Source: Kribbella italica (GTDB lineage: Bacteria; Actinomycetota; Actinomycetes; Propionibacteriales; Kribbellaceae). From it: DNA of 64,000 bases. The notes beneath the pieces were generated by a model, which saw only the letters and a list, made by a program, of their open reading frames with translations, had not been told where the DNA came from and made no database searches. Positions 24,939 to 33,602 of the stretch are shown piece by piece (position 1 is the first letter of the stretch; each line of letters begins with the position of its first letter). Position numbers and translations under genes: made by a program. Location of the stretch: the NCBI RefSeq assembly GCF_014205135.1, contig NZ_JACHMY010000001.1, positions 3,472,001 to 3,536,000 of the forward strand, read 5' to 3'.

Positions 24939-27185
24939 TCACGTCTTCTCCAGGTACTCGGCCGCTTCGGACTCCAAAGTCTCGGCCACAAAGGCTTTCA
25001 GAGCCGGGTACTCCGCAAGCGAAGCGTCCACCGAGACGATCGAGTTCGCCACGTGCCGAGCGGCGTAGATGACGTCCTCGTCGCGCAGCACACTGAGCAA
25101 CTTCAAGCTCGTACGACGCCCCGACTGCGCCACCCCGAGCACGTCGCCCTCCCGCCGGTTCTCCAGGTCGATCCGGGACAGCTCGAACCCGTCCGTCGTC
25201 GAGGCGACCGCGTCCAGCCGCTCGCGCGACGTCGACCCCGGCCAGCCGTCGGTGACCAGCAGGCACAGGCCCGGCACCTTGCCCCGCCCGACCCGGCCGC
25301 GCAGCTGGTGCAGCTGCGAGATGCCGAACCGGTCGGCGTCCATCACCACCATCGTCGAGGCGTTCGGAACGTCGACGCCGACCTCGATCACGGTGGTCGC
25401 GATCAGCACGTCGGTCTCCCCCGCGGCGAACTTCGACATCACCGCGTCCTTCTCGTCGGCCGGGAGCCGCCCGTGCAGCACCGCCTGCCGCAGGTCCGGC
25501 AGCACCTCGGCCAGCACCTCGGCCACCTGCAGCACGGAGATCGCCGGCCGCGGCTTGCCCTTGGCCCCGGCGTCCTCGTCCTCGGCACCGGACGCGAACT
25601 CGCCTTCCTCGTCGGTCGCGTTCTTCACGTCGTCGCCGATCCGCGGGCACACGACGTACGCCTGATGCCCCTTCTGGACCTCCTCGCGGACCCGCTCCCA
25701 CGCGCGCTCCAACCAGGCCGGCTTCTCGCGCGCCGGGACCACCGACGACTTGATCGGCGACCGCCCGGCCGGCAGCTCGGTCAGCGTCGACACCGACAGG
25801 TCGCCGAACACGGTCATCGCGACCGTGCGCGGGATCGGCGTCGCGGTCATCACCAGCACGTGCGGGGTGTTCTCCCCCGACTTCGTGCTCAGCGCGGCCC
25901 GCTGCTCGACGCCGAACCGGTGCTGCTCGTCGACCACCACGAGACCGAGGTCGGCGAACTGGACCTTGTCCTCCAGCAGCGCGTGCGTGCCGACGACGAT
26001 CCCCGCGGCGCCGCTCGCCGCGTCCAGCATCGCCGTACGGCGGGAGGCCGCGTTCAGCGAACCGGTCAGCAGGCCGACCCGCGTCGCGCGGTCGGCGCCG
26101 CCGAGCATGCCCTGCTCGGCCAGCTCACCGAGCATCTTGGTCAGCGTCTTGTGGTGCTGCGTCGCGAGCACCTCGGTCGGCGCGAGCAGGACGGCCTGGC
26201 CGCCCGCGTCGACGACCGACAGCATCGCCCGCAGCGCGACCACGGTCTTGCCCGAACCGACCTCGCCCTGCAGCAGCCGGTGCATCGGGTGCGGCCGCGC
26301 GATGTCGGCGAAGATCTCGTCGCCCACCTCCGCCTGGCCCGCGGTCAGCGCGAACGGCAGCCGCGCGTCGAAGTCGTCCAGCAGCCCGCCGGCCGTCCGC
26401 TCCCGCGGGATCGCCTTCAGCGCGTCGGTGACGGCCCGGCGCTGGGCCAGGATCGTCTGCATCACCAGCGCTTCCTCGAACCGGAACCGCTTCTGCGCGG
26501 CCTCGATGTCCTGCAGTGTCTCCGGCAGATGGATCTTCTGCAGGGCGTCGCGCAGTCCGAGCAGCTTCTCGTTGCCCAGGATCAGCTCCGGGATCGGGTC
26601 CTCGAGCTCCTCGAGGTTGTCCAGGACGATCTTCAGGCTGCGCTCGATGGTGGCCGTGGGCAACTTCGCGGTGGCCGGGTAGAGCGGCCGGAACGGCTTG
26701 GCCCGGCGCTCGATCTCGGCCTCGCTGAGGTCGTCCTCGTCGAGGATCTCGGTGCCGGGGCCCTTCAGCTGCAGGATGTCGCGGAACTTCGTCACCTCGC
26801 CCCAGAACAGCGCCGCCGTCCCGGGCGTCAGCTTGTTGGCCAGCCAGGGCTGGTTGAAGAACGCCAGCTCCAGGTCGTTGCGCCCGTCGGTGACCACGAC
26901 CTTGGTGATCGTCTTGTGCCGGCGGAATTTGTTCACCTCGTCCGGCCGGATCTCCTGCTTGGAGTCCAGCGAGCGCACGGTGACCTTCTTCACCTTGCCG
27001 TTGACGGTCGCCTGGTCGCCGACCTCCAGCTCGTCGAACGGCGTCAGCTCGCCCTTCTTCAGGTAGCGCCGCGGGTAGTGCCGCAGCAGCTCGCCGACGG
27101 TCTCGAGGCCGAGCACCTCGGAGAACGTCTTCGCCGTCCGGGCGCCGAGGAAGTCGCGCAGCTTCCGGTCGATGTCTGTCTTCAT
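24939..27185 (-). CDS. recG: ATP-dependent DNA helicase RecG
   Basis: 748-residue helicase that remodels stalled forks and Holliday junctions. An N-terminal wedge/OB domain (about 60-160: TPFDELEVGDQATVNGKVKK) is followed by helicase motif I GEVGSGKTVVAL, motif II VVDEQHRFG (DExH form), motif III VMTATPIPRT, motif V IATTVIEVGVDVPNA and motif VI HQLRGRVGRG. The start MKTDIDRKLRDFLGART overlaps the stop of the DAK2 gene (ATGA), so the two are translationally coupled, the usual actinobacterial pairing. Confidence 0.96.
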   Translation of the reverse strand: MKTDIDRKLRDFLGARTAKTFSEVLGLETVGELLRHYPRRYLKKGELTPFDELEVGDQATVNGKVKKVTVRSLDSKQEIRPDEVNKFRRHKTITKVVVTDGRNDLELAFFNQPWLANKLTPGTAALFWGEVTKFRDILQLKGPGTEILDEDDLSEAEIERRAKPFRPLYPATAKLPTATIERSLKIVLDNLEELEDPIPELILGNEKLLGLRDALQKIHLPETLQDIEAAQKRFRFEEALVMQTILAQRRAVTDALKAIPRERTAGGLLDDFDARLPFALTAGQAEVGDEIFADIARPHPMHRLLQGEVGSGKTVVALRAMLSVVDAGGQAVLLAPTEVLATQHHKTLTKMLGELAEQGMLGGADRATRVGLLTGSLNAASRRTAMLDAASGAAGIVVGTHALLEDKVQFADLGLVVVDEQHRFGVEQRAALSTKSGENTPHVLVMTATPIPRTVAMTVFGDLSVSTLTELPAGRSPIKSSVVPAREKPAWLERAWERVREEVQKGHQAYVVCPRIGDDVKNATDEEGEFASGAEDEDAGAKGKPRPAISVLQVAEVLAEVLPDLRQAVLHGRLPADEKDAVMSKFAAGETDVLIATTVIEVGVDVPNASTMVVMDADRFGISQLHQLRGRVGRGKVPGLCLLVTDGWPGSTSRERLDAVASTTDGFELSRIDLENRREGDVLGVAQSGRRTSLKLLSVLRDEDVIYAARHVANSIVSVDASLAEYPALKAFVAETLESEAAEYLEKT

Positions 27186-28879
27186 TCCACCCCGATCAGC
27201 AACGGGTACCGCTCCTGCCCACCGTCGTACACCATCACATCGACATCTTTGCGGTGCCGGCGCACGTGCCGCACCACCGCCTCGACCAGCGCGGGGTCCG
27301 TGTCGCGGCCGCTGACCACCGTCATCAGCTCGCCACCGCCGCCGAGCAGGCGGTCCACGACGCCGGTCGCGGCCGTCACCAGATCCTCGGTGATCAGCGT
27401 GAAGTCGCCGTCGACCACGCCCAGCGCGTCGCCGATCCGGCAGGTCCCGGCCATCGTCCAGGCGTCCTTGACCGCGATCGTGACCGCGCCGTGGCGGGTC
27501 TGACCGGCCGCGGCCGAGAGGTGGACGACGTCGTCGTCGAAGCTGCGCTCGGGGTCGTGCACGGCGATCGCCGCGAGTCCTTGGACCTGCGCGCGGGTCG
27601 GGATCACAGCGACCCGTACGCCGTCCTGCCGCGCCGCCGTCGCCGCGGCCTCGGCGACCGCGATCGAGTCCTTGTCGTTCGGCAGCAGCACGATCTCGGG
27701 TGCCTTCGACTGCTCGATCGCCCGGAGCAGCTCCCCGGTCGAGCACCGCCGCCCAGGCCCACCCCGTACGACGATCGCTCCGGCTTCACCGAACAGCTCG
27801 GCGAGCCCGTCGCCCGCCGCCACTGCGATCACCGCGCGACCTGGGACCGGCTGATGCGGCTGGAGATCCGCGAAGTGCGTGACCCGGATCCGGTGCGGAC
27901 GCCCGACGCCGATCCCCAGCTCGATCGCCGCACCGACGTCGTCGGTGTGCACGTGCACGTTCCAGAGCCCGTCGCCGCCCACGACCACCACGGAGTCGCC
28001 CAACCCCGTCAGCTCCCGCCGAAGCTCCCCGATCGAGTCGTCCCCCGCGTCGAGCAGGTACATCACCTCGTACGCCGGCCCGTCGGGCCCGAGCTCGTCA
28101 GCGGCCTCCTCCGGTACGACGCGGTGCGGCACCCCGGTGCTCTGCGCGGGACCACGCCCCGAGAGCACTTGCTCCATCGCGCCCAGGATCACCACCAGCC
28201 CCGCTCCCCCGGCGTCGACCACCCCCGCACGCTTGAGTACATCCAACTGCTCGGTCGTCTTCGTCAGCGCCACCCGCGCCGCCGCCACGGCGACCAGACA
28301 GACCTCAGCCAGGTTCTTCCCCTCGTTGGCCGCCGCGAGCGCCGCATCCGCAGCAGCCCGGGCGACGGTGAGCATCGTCCCCTCGACCGGCCGAGCGACA
28401 GCGCCGTACGCCGCATCGGCGGCAAACACCAGCGCGTCGGCGAACGCCACGGGCTCGCTCATCCGCGGATCAGCAAGCCGCCCGGCGCTCCCGCTCGCCC
28501 CCGCGCTCCCACCCCGCCCGGCGCTCACCTCCAAGTCGGAACCCCCGACCGAGTCCCCGTGCGCAGCGTCAAGCCGCGGCAAGTTCTCCACCAGCCTCAG
28601 CCCACAAGCCCGTACGAGCTGCGAGGTGATCACCCCGGAGTTCCCCCGCGCCCCCAGCAAGGCCCCGCGCCCGAACGCCTGCACGGCCTCCGCGAACGTC
28701 AGCTCCCCCTCGGGCAGCGCGTCGCACGCGGCCTCCCAGGTCAGGTACAGGTTGGTGCCCGTGTCGCCGTCCGGGACCGGGTACACGTTGAGATCGTCGA
28801 TCTCGGTCCGTGCCCGCCCCAGCTCGACGAGCGCCGTACGGGCCCAGCTCCGCAGCACCCCGACCGTCAGCTCTTCCAC
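27182..28879 (-). CDS. DAK2-domain protein (FakA/DhaL-like fatty-acid kinase)
   Basis: 565-residue protein with an N-terminal DhaL-type kinase domain (metal/ATP motif NVYPVPDGDTGTN at about residues 31-43; GARGNSGVI near 77) and a C-terminal DegV-like/FakA-C part (about 300-565). FakA phosphorylates fatty acids presented by DegV-type FakB proteins for membrane lipid synthesis. No fakB is in the window. A low-complexity Gly/Ser insert lies around 110-135 (SVGGSDLEVSAGRGGSAGAS). It is divergent from the FtsJ-like methyltransferase and upstream of recG. Confidence 0.87.
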   Translation of the reverse strand: MEELTVGVLRSWARTALVELGRARTEIDDLNVYPVPDGDTGTNLYLTWEAACDALPEGELTFAEAVQAFGRGALLGARGNSGVITSQLVRACGLRLVENLPRLDAAHGDSVGGSDLEVSAGRGGSAGASGSAGRLADPRMSEPVAFADALVFAADAAYGAVARPVEGTMLTVARAAADAALAAANEGKNLAEVCLVAVAAARVALTKTTEQLDVLKRAGVVDAGGAGLVVILGAMEQVLSGRGPAQSTGVPHRVVPEEAADELGPDGPAYEVMYLLDAGDDSIGELRRELTGLGDSVVVVGGDGLWNVHVHTDDVGAAIELGIGVGRPHRIRVTHFADLQPHQPVPGRAVIAVAAGDGLAELFGEAGAIVVRGGPGRRCSTGELLRAIEQSKAPEIVLLPNDKDSIAVAEAAATAARQDGVRVAVIPTRAQVQGLAAIAVHDPERSFDDDVVHLSAAAGQTRHGAVTIAVKDAWTMAGTCRIGDALGVVDGDFTLITEDLVTAATGVVDRLLGGGGELMTVVSGRDTDPALVEAVVRHVRRHRKDVDVMVYDGGQERYPLLIGVE

Positions 28880-28909
28880 GCCGGGAAGGTTATCCGGTGC
28901 CCCAGCACT

Positions 28910-28915
28910 TACGAT
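28910..28915 (+). promoter_or_regulatory. Possible -10 element giving a leaderless methyltransferase mRNA
   Basis: TACGAT ends six bases before the GTG at 28921, the usual distance to a transcription start, in a gap of only 41 bases between divergent genes. No ribosome-binding site precedes the GTG, in line with leaderless translation. Confidence 0.35.
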
Positions 28916-28920
28916 GTGTT

Positions 28921-29937
28921 GTGCCTGCCTCAGCTGCTCCGATCCTGTTCTCCGTGTCCCCCGACAGTTACGACCTGGCGGTGCGGGAGCTCCGGGAGGA
29001 GTTCGGCCGGCAGGTCGCGGTCGAGCGGGTCAGCGGCGACCTCGGTCGAATCGTCGACAACGCGCCGCCGATCGCCGAGCTGGCCAGAGCCTGCGACGAC
29101 GGCCGGATCATCTTCGTCCGCCACCTGACCGTCGAGATCGCGAGCTTCCCGCCGGCCGACGTACCGCCTCCGCACGAGCTCGCCGAGCTGGTCCTGGCCG
29201 AGCTCCCCAAGCACCCGCAGGCGCTCGCCGTCCAGACCTGGACCGACGGCGCGGGCACGGGCGGTACCTACTACCACCTGCTCGACGAAGCGCTCGGCGC
29301 GCGCGGCATCGAGGTCACGCGGTCGGAGCAGGACGTCGTCGTGTCCTGCTTCGTCTCCGACCGAGCCGTCCTCATCGGCCTCAACCAGCTCGAGGACAGC
29401 CTCGCGGACTGGCCCGGTGGCCGGATGCGCCTGGCGCGGTCCGACGAGCGCGTCTCGCGCTCGGAGTTCAAGCTCGAGGAAGCGATCCGGACCTTCCACC
29501 TCGGTCTGAAGCCGGGTGGCAAGGGACTCGACCTCGGCGCCAGCCCGGGTGGCTGGACGCGCATCCTGCGGCAGTACGACCAGGAGGTCTGGTCCGTCGA
29601 CCCCGGTGCGCTCGACCCGCGCCTCGACGGCGACCGGCGGATCCACCACGTCGCCACCACGGCCGGCGAGTTCTTCCGCCGCAACGACCTGCGCTTCGAC
29701 GTGGTCGTCAACGACATGCGGATGGACCAGGTGATGAGCGCCCGGGTCATGCTCGACGCCGTACCGCACCTGCGCCGTGGCGCGCTGGCCGTGGTGACCC
29801 TGAAGGGCGGCGGCCGCAACCCGCTCGACGCCGCCCGCCGCGGAATGGATGTCCTGGGCAAGGAGTACGACGTCCTGCACGCCCGCCAGCTGCACCACAA
29901 CCGCCGCGAGATCACCGTCGTCGCGCGCGCCCGCTGA
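28921..29937 (+). CDS. FtsJ/RlmM-like SAM-dependent rRNA methyltransferase
   Basis: 338-residue protein. An N-terminal THUMP-like region (about 1-170) is followed by an FtsJ-type methyltransferase domain. SRSEFKLEEAI (near 182) gives the FtsJ lysine; GLDLGASPGGWTRIL (about 200-214) is the SAM loop; VVNDMRMD is the D motif and VVTLKGG near 290 the second catalytic lysine. The layout resembles RlmM, which makes 2'-O-methylcytidine in 23S rRNA, and lies next to rpmB. GTG was chosen as start because the protein is then complete with no extra upstream sequence. Confidence 0.83.
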   Translation: MPASAAPILFSVSPDSYDLAVRELREEFGRQVAVERVSGDLGRIVDNAPPIAELARACDDGRIIFVRHLTVEIASFPPADVPPPHELAELVLAELPKHPQALAVQTWTDGAGTGGTYYHLLDEALGARGIEVTRSEQDVVVSCFVSDRAVLIGLNQLEDSLADWPGGRMRLARSDERVSRSEFKLEEAIRTFHLGLKPGGKGLDLGASPGGWTRILRQYDQEVWSVDPGALDPRLDGDRRIHHVATTAGEFFRRNDLRFDVVVNDMRMDQVMSARVMLDAVPHLRRGALAVVTLKGGGRNPLDAARRGMDVLGKEYDVLHARQLHHNRREITVVARAR

Positions 29938-29958
29938 GGGCCGTCGTACAACAGCAGC

Positions 29959-29984
29959 AGGCGCCCGGGAGATCCCGGGCGCCT
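29959..29984. terminator. Bidirectional hairpin between convergent genes
   Basis: Perfect 12-base arms AGGCGCCCGGGA and TCCCGGGCGCCT with two bases between, placed in the 93 bases between the converging methyltransferase and rpmB. It would act for both strands. There is no U-run, as is common for hairpin terminators in high-GC actinobacteria. Confidence 0.65.
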
Positions 29985-30030
29985 ACGAGGCCCTGCACGG
30001 AGACCGGCTCATCGGGGAGCCGGAAGAGTA

Positions 30031-30252
30031 CTAGCCGACGACGCGCTGAACCTTGCCCGCCTTGATGCAGGAGGTGCAGACCTTCAGCTTGGTCGGGGTG
30101 CCCTTGATGACCGCCAGGAACGGCTGAATGTTGGGGTTGAACCGCCGCGGCGTACGCGCCTTGACCCGGCGGATCATCGCGCCCTTACCCAGCCGGGCAA
30201 CACTGTTGCCGAACGTCGGCTGCTTGCCGCAAACATCGCACTTCTTAGACAT
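30031..30252 (-). CDS. rpmB: 50S ribosomal protein L28 (zinc-binding form)
   Basis: 73-residue L28. MSKKCDVCGKQPTFGNSVAR is canonical; C5/C8 and C59/C62 (CTSC) form the zinc site, so this is the C-plus paralogue, as for L32 in this window. In actinobacteria rpmB commonly neighbours thiL/thiD on one side and the DAK-recG pair on the other. Here the FtsJ-like gene and a 19 kb transport region intervene. Confidence 0.96.
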   Translation of the reverse strand: MSKKCDVCGKQPTFGNSVARLGKGAMIRRVKARTPRRFNPNIQPFLAVIKGTPTKLKVCTSCIKAGKVQRVVG

Positions 30253-30361
30253 GATTCTCCGTGGTCAAGGGTGTTCAGGGTCGTACGCCGACAGACCATG
30301 TTACACAGCGTCTGCAGGCCCGACCAATTCGGTCCTGGGCCGTGATCCAGGCCACAGGGGG

Positions 30362-31405
30362 TCAGTTCGCCGTCGAAGCTCGTACCACGAGCTCGGGCCT
30401 GATGAGGATCTTACGCGGTCGGTCCGAGCTCCGCTCACGGATCCTCCGCAACAGCAGTTCGACGGCCGTCGTGCCGACCTCCGCGGCCGGCAGCCGGACC
30501 GTCGTCAACGGGGTCTGCAGGTACCCGGCGTACGGGTGGTCGCCGTACCCGGTGACCGCCACCTCACCCGGTACGCCGAGCCCGGCCTCCGCCAGCGCCC
30601 GCAGCAGTCCGAGCGCGAAGTAGTCGTTCCCGGTGACGATCCCGTCCGGCCGCTCACCCGAGGCCAGCACGGCCGACGCGACCCGGTAGGCCTCCTCCGG
30701 CTGCCACGGCAACGCCAACGAGTCGTACCGCTTCGTCGGTACGGCGCGCACGCTGCCGTCCGACACCTCCAGCCCGGTGTCGCCCATCGCCCGCCGGAAC
30801 CCGGCGACGCGATCGGCCGTCGTCGTGATCGGCAGGTCCTCCTCCAGCACCAGCAACCGCCGGGCGCCCCCGGCGATCAGGTGCGCGGTCGCCTCGTACC
30901 CGCCGCGCTCGTTGTCGACCCCGACCATGTCGCAGTCGACCTCGGGCACGTCGCGGTTCACGAACACCATCGGGATCCCGGAGTCGCGGACCCGCCGCCA
31001 GTGGTCCCACTCGTCCTGCACCGGGACGACGATCGCGCCGTCGACCGCCGACCGCAGCAGCGCGTCCGTGGCGCGCTGCTCGTTCTCGGCGCTCTCGTCG
31101 GTGACCAGCAGCAGCAACGAGTACCCCTGCGCGCGGGCGCCGAGCTCGATGCTGCTGATCAGCTGCGCGTAGAACGGGTTGGACGGGTTGGTGATGACCA
31201 GTCCGAGCGTCATCGCCGAGCCGAGCACGAGCGACCGGGCCAGCGAGTTCGGCACGTAACCGATTCGCGCCGCCTCGGCCCGTACGGCGGCGCGCGTGGC
31301 CGCGCTGACACTGTCCTTGTCGGCCAGCGCGCGGGACACCGTGTTGACCGACAGCCCCAGCGCACCGGCGATGTCGCGCAGCGTCGCCCGCCGAGCCTCC
31401 GTCAT
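30362..31405 (-). CDS. LacI-family transcriptional regulator
   Basis: 347-residue LacI/GalR regulator. The headpiece TLRDIAGALGLSVNTVSRAL is at residues 8-27, the hinge helix NSLARSLVLG near 53-62, and the periplasmic-binding-type sugar domain (GLVITNPSNPFYAQLI onward) fills the rest. It is the third gene of a leftward set after two proteins of unknown function and lies across from an IclR-led importer operon. Two copies of an 11-base word containing GTTAAC upstream are candidate operators. The effector is probably a sugar. Confidence 0.9.
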   Translation of the reverse strand: MTEARRATLRDIAGALGLSVNTVSRALADKDSVSAATRAAVRAEAARIGYVPNSLARSLVLGSAMTLGLVITNPSNPFYAQLISSIELGARAQGYSLLLLVTDESAENEQRATDALLRSAVDGAIVVPVQDEWDHWRRVRDSGIPMVFVNRDVPEVDCDMVGVDNERGGYEATAHLIAGGARRLLVLEEDLPITTTADRVAGFRRAMGDTGLEVSDGSVRAVPTKRYDSLALPWQPEEAYRVASAVLASGERPDGIVTGNDYFALGLLRALAEAGLGVPGEVAVTGYGDHPYAGYLQTPLTTVRLPAAEVGTTAVELLLRRIRERSSDRPRKILIRPELVVRASTAN

Positions 31406-31441
31406 CGCACCTCCCCGTCCCCCACCTTCAGGCTGAGAACA

Positions 31442-31768
31442 CTAAGCCTTGATCGCCAGGTGGATGCGCACGCGCACCGTGCCGTCGACGACCGCGCGCA
31501 ACCGCAGCCAGTGGCCGAACCCGGCCGCCGGCCAGGACACCAGCGCGCCCGGCTCGACCGCGTGCTCGGTGCCGTCCAGGTCGCACCAGGTGATGCCGTC
31601 CGGCGAGACCTGCGTGACGTAGCGCGCCGTGCCGTCGCCGTCGACGTGCTGGACGAACCAACGGGCCTCACCGGCCCAGGCCACCTCGTACGGCTCGGTG
31701 CCGAAGTCTTTCGCGAACTCGGTGTCGCGTTCGAGGACCGCCGTCATGGACTGCCGCATGGCCGTCAC
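31442..31768 (-). CDS. Unknown protein, predicted beta-rich, possible partner of the upstream gene
   Basis: 108-residue protein with no family that I recognise. It has no signal peptide or membrane segment. Alternating hydrophobic stretches (ARWFVQHVDGDGTARYVTQV, then VRVRIHLAIKA at the end) suggest a mostly beta structure such as a small carbohydrate-binding or fibronectin-like fold. Its ATG directly abuts the stop of the larger upstream protein, so the two are co-translated and probably work together, with the LacI regulator as third gene. Confidence 0.7.
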   Translation of the reverse strand: MTAMRQSMTAVLERDTEFAKDFGTEPYEVAWAGEARWFVQHVDGDGTARYVTQVSPDGITWCDLDGTEHAVEPGALVSWPAAGFGHWLRLRAVVDGTVRVRIHLAIKA

Positions 31769-32725
31769 CTACCAATCCACCGAGATGAGCACGGAGTCGA
31801 GGAACAGGAAGTTGCGCACGTCCGAGTGGGTGCGCACCGAGAAGTAGAAGTTCAGCAGGTTCTCGAGCGTCTCGTACCGTTCCTCGTACGGCGGAACGGG
31901 CACGTCGCGCATGTCCATCACCCGGTCGTTGACCTGCAGCTCGACGTTCTTGCGGGCGTCGGTGTCGACCAGCCAGCGCAGGTAGTGCCAGTTCACCTTG
32001 GTCGGGACCTCGTTGTAGCAGAGCTCCTGCGGGTCGCCGAAGGCCTGCCAGTCCTCCGGGTTCGGCGCGGTGAAGTCGGCGGCGTACTCGAGCTTCACCT
32101 TGCCCTCGAAGTGCTCGCGCGGTGTCGGCTCGGGCACGGTCGGGGCCATCCAGCGCCGGGTGAAGTGGTTGTCCAGATCGGTGTTCTGGTAGCGCGCGAC
32201 GGTGTGGTAGCGCAGACCGCCGTCACCGCACAGATCGGTCGCGACGGTGAACGCGCCGAACTGCGCCTCGGACGGGTGCGTGTTGCCGTCCCACTGGACG
32301 TCGCCGAAGGTGTCGAGCTCGTCGCCACCGCCGAGCGTCGCCTCGGACTTGAAGGCGAAGTACGTCTCCAGCTGGACCAGGCCACGGCCGCTCATCGTGA
32401 GCCGGCGGATCGCGACCGCGGTGTGACCCTTGTGCGGCCGGGTGGCGAGCTTGAGCGCGTACGTGCCGCTCATCGCGCCGTGGGTGCCGATGTCGAAGAA
32501 GTTGCAGGCCGACAGCTGCGGCGGCCGGAAGTCGCGCATGTGGGCGTCGACCGTGCTCAGGTCGCCGCGGCCGTTGTAGTTGCCGAGCAGCTCGCACCAG
32601 CCGTGCGTACCGCTGTCGAACTCGTCGAAGGCCAGGATCCGGGGCAGCGGCTTGAACTTCGAGAGCCGAGGGTCGGCGGCCAGCAAGGCGGACCGGATGT
32701 CGGACCCTGCATCGGACAGTGTCAC
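31769..32725 (-). CDS. Unknown protein, jelly-roll-like (possibly DUF6772), LacI-linked
   Basis: 318-residue cytoplasmic protein without signal peptide. It is rich in aromatic and beta-forming segments (FDEFDSGTHGWCELLGNY, YALKLATRPHKGHTAVAIRR, LVQLETYFAFKSEA, LQVNDRVMDM), in the way of concanavalin/jelly-roll carbohydrate-handling proteins. I suspect it belongs to DUF6772 but cannot verify this. It heads a leftward unit with a 108-residue partner and a LacI regulator, and its start lies 42 bases from a GTTAACGTTCA box, so a sugar-controlled role is inferred. Confidence 0.7.
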   Translation of the reverse strand: MTLSDAGSDIRSALLAADPRLSKFKPLPRILAFDEFDSGTHGWCELLGNYNGRGDLSTVDAHMRDFRPPQLSACNFFDIGTHGAMSGTYALKLATRPHKGHTAVAIRRLTMSGRGLVQLETYFAFKSEATLGGGDELDTFGDVQWDGNTHPSEAQFGAFTVATDLCGDGGLRYHTVARYQNTDLDNHFTRRWMAPTVPEPTPREHFEGKVKLEYAADFTAPNPEDWQAFGDPQELCYNEVPTKVNWHYLRWLVDTDARKNVELQVNDRVMDMRDVPVPPYEERYETLENLLNFYFSVRTHSDVRNFLFLDSVLISVDW

Positions 32726-32766
32726 GCGGGGCCTCCTCAGGAGGTCGGGGGTGAAGGGCTCCTGAA

Positions 32767-32777
32767 GTTAACGTTCA
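32767..32777. promoter_or_regulatory. Candidate LacI-family operator, copy A
   Basis: GTTAACGTTCA, 42 bases upstream of the 318-residue unknown gene. The same 11-base word recurs at 32870-32880 in front of the IclR gene. It contains the palindrome GTTAAC, a core common in LacI-family sites. Confidence 0.45.
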
Positions 32778-32858
32778 CGGGAATTTGCCGTCAATCGACC
32801 GTTGCATCCTCCGGAACGCTGGTCTCTTGACACTCAAATACCACGCTTCTACGGTGCA

Positions 32859-32880
32859 TTAACGCTACCGTTAACGTTCA
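32859..32880. promoter_or_regulatory. Candidate LacI/IclR operator, copy B
   Basis: TTAACG and CGTTAA arms, six bases each and four apart (32859-32874), overlap the second GTTAACGTTCA copy (32870-32880). It ends 35 bases before the IclR-family start. It may be shared by the LacI regulator and the divergent operon. Support comes from exact recurrence within a 190-base intergenic region that is otherwise less symmetric. Confidence 0.5.
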
Positions 32881-32915
32881 TGTAGCGACTCTCCTCTGCC
32901 TGAATCGAGGTCGCC

Positions 32916-33602
32916 ATGCAGTCGCTGAGCCGAGCTCTCACCGTGCTCGCCGAGCTGAACCGCCAGGACCGCCCGTACGGCGTGACCGAGCTGGCCGTCA
33001 CGATCGGCCTGCACAAGAGCACGGTCCACCGCATCCTCGCGACCTTCTGCGCCCACGGCCTGGCCCGCCGGGTCGACGACCACCTCTACTGCGCGGTCGA
33101 CGGCCTGGCCACCCTCCGCCGCACCACCACGCCCCAGCCCGATCTCCTCACCGAGGCAGCCCACCGCCTCAACTGCCTGGTGGTGCTGGCGAGGCCCCTC
33201 CCCCGCACAGCCGGCACAGTGCTGGAAGTGAGTGCTGTTGCCGGACTGACAGGCACAGTCACCTCAGGTGACGCGGTTCCCTTGCGTGGAAGCGCATTGG
33301 GCCGTGCGTACCTGGCAGCCCTCCCTGCAGAACAAGTAGAAGCCGGGCCCGACCTACAGAAAGCCCTGCAACGAGTACGAGAAGTCGGCTTCGCCCACAA
33401 CGCCCGGCCGGTCGCCGGCCTGCCTCGGATGGTGGCCGTACCAGTACCCGACGGCATCGGCCACTGCGTCGGCGCACTCGGTGCCGAACTACCTCACCCG
33501 GCATCACTGGCCGACATCCGGCGCTCGCTCCCGGTCCTGCACCGGGCAGCAGTTCAGCTCGGACCCACTCTCACCGAAGCACTCCTGCGGAGAGGCGCCT
33601 GA
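32916..33602 (+). CDS. IclR-family transcriptional regulator
   Basis: 228-residue IclR-type regulator. The winged helix (VTELAVTIGLHKSTVHRILA, about residues 24-43) is followed by an effector domain (about 80-228) with the conserved small-ligand fold (PLRGSALGRAYLAAL). It is first in an eight-gene rightward operon for a peptide/opine-type ABC importer; its stop overlaps the first permease start (TGATG), so it should regulate and be co-expressed with it. GAGG lies nine bases before the ATG. Confidence 0.88.
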   Translation: MQSLSRALTVLAELNRQDRPYGVTELAVTIGLHKSTVHRILATFCAHGLARRVDDHLYCAVDGLATLRRTTTPQPDLLTEAAHRLNCLVVLARPLPRTAGTVLEVSAVAGLTGTVTSGDAVPLRGSALGRAYLAALPAEQVEAGPDLQKALQRVREVGFAHNARPVAGLPRMVAVPVPDGIGHCVGALGAELPHPASLADIRRSLPVLHRAAVQLGPTLTEALLRRGA

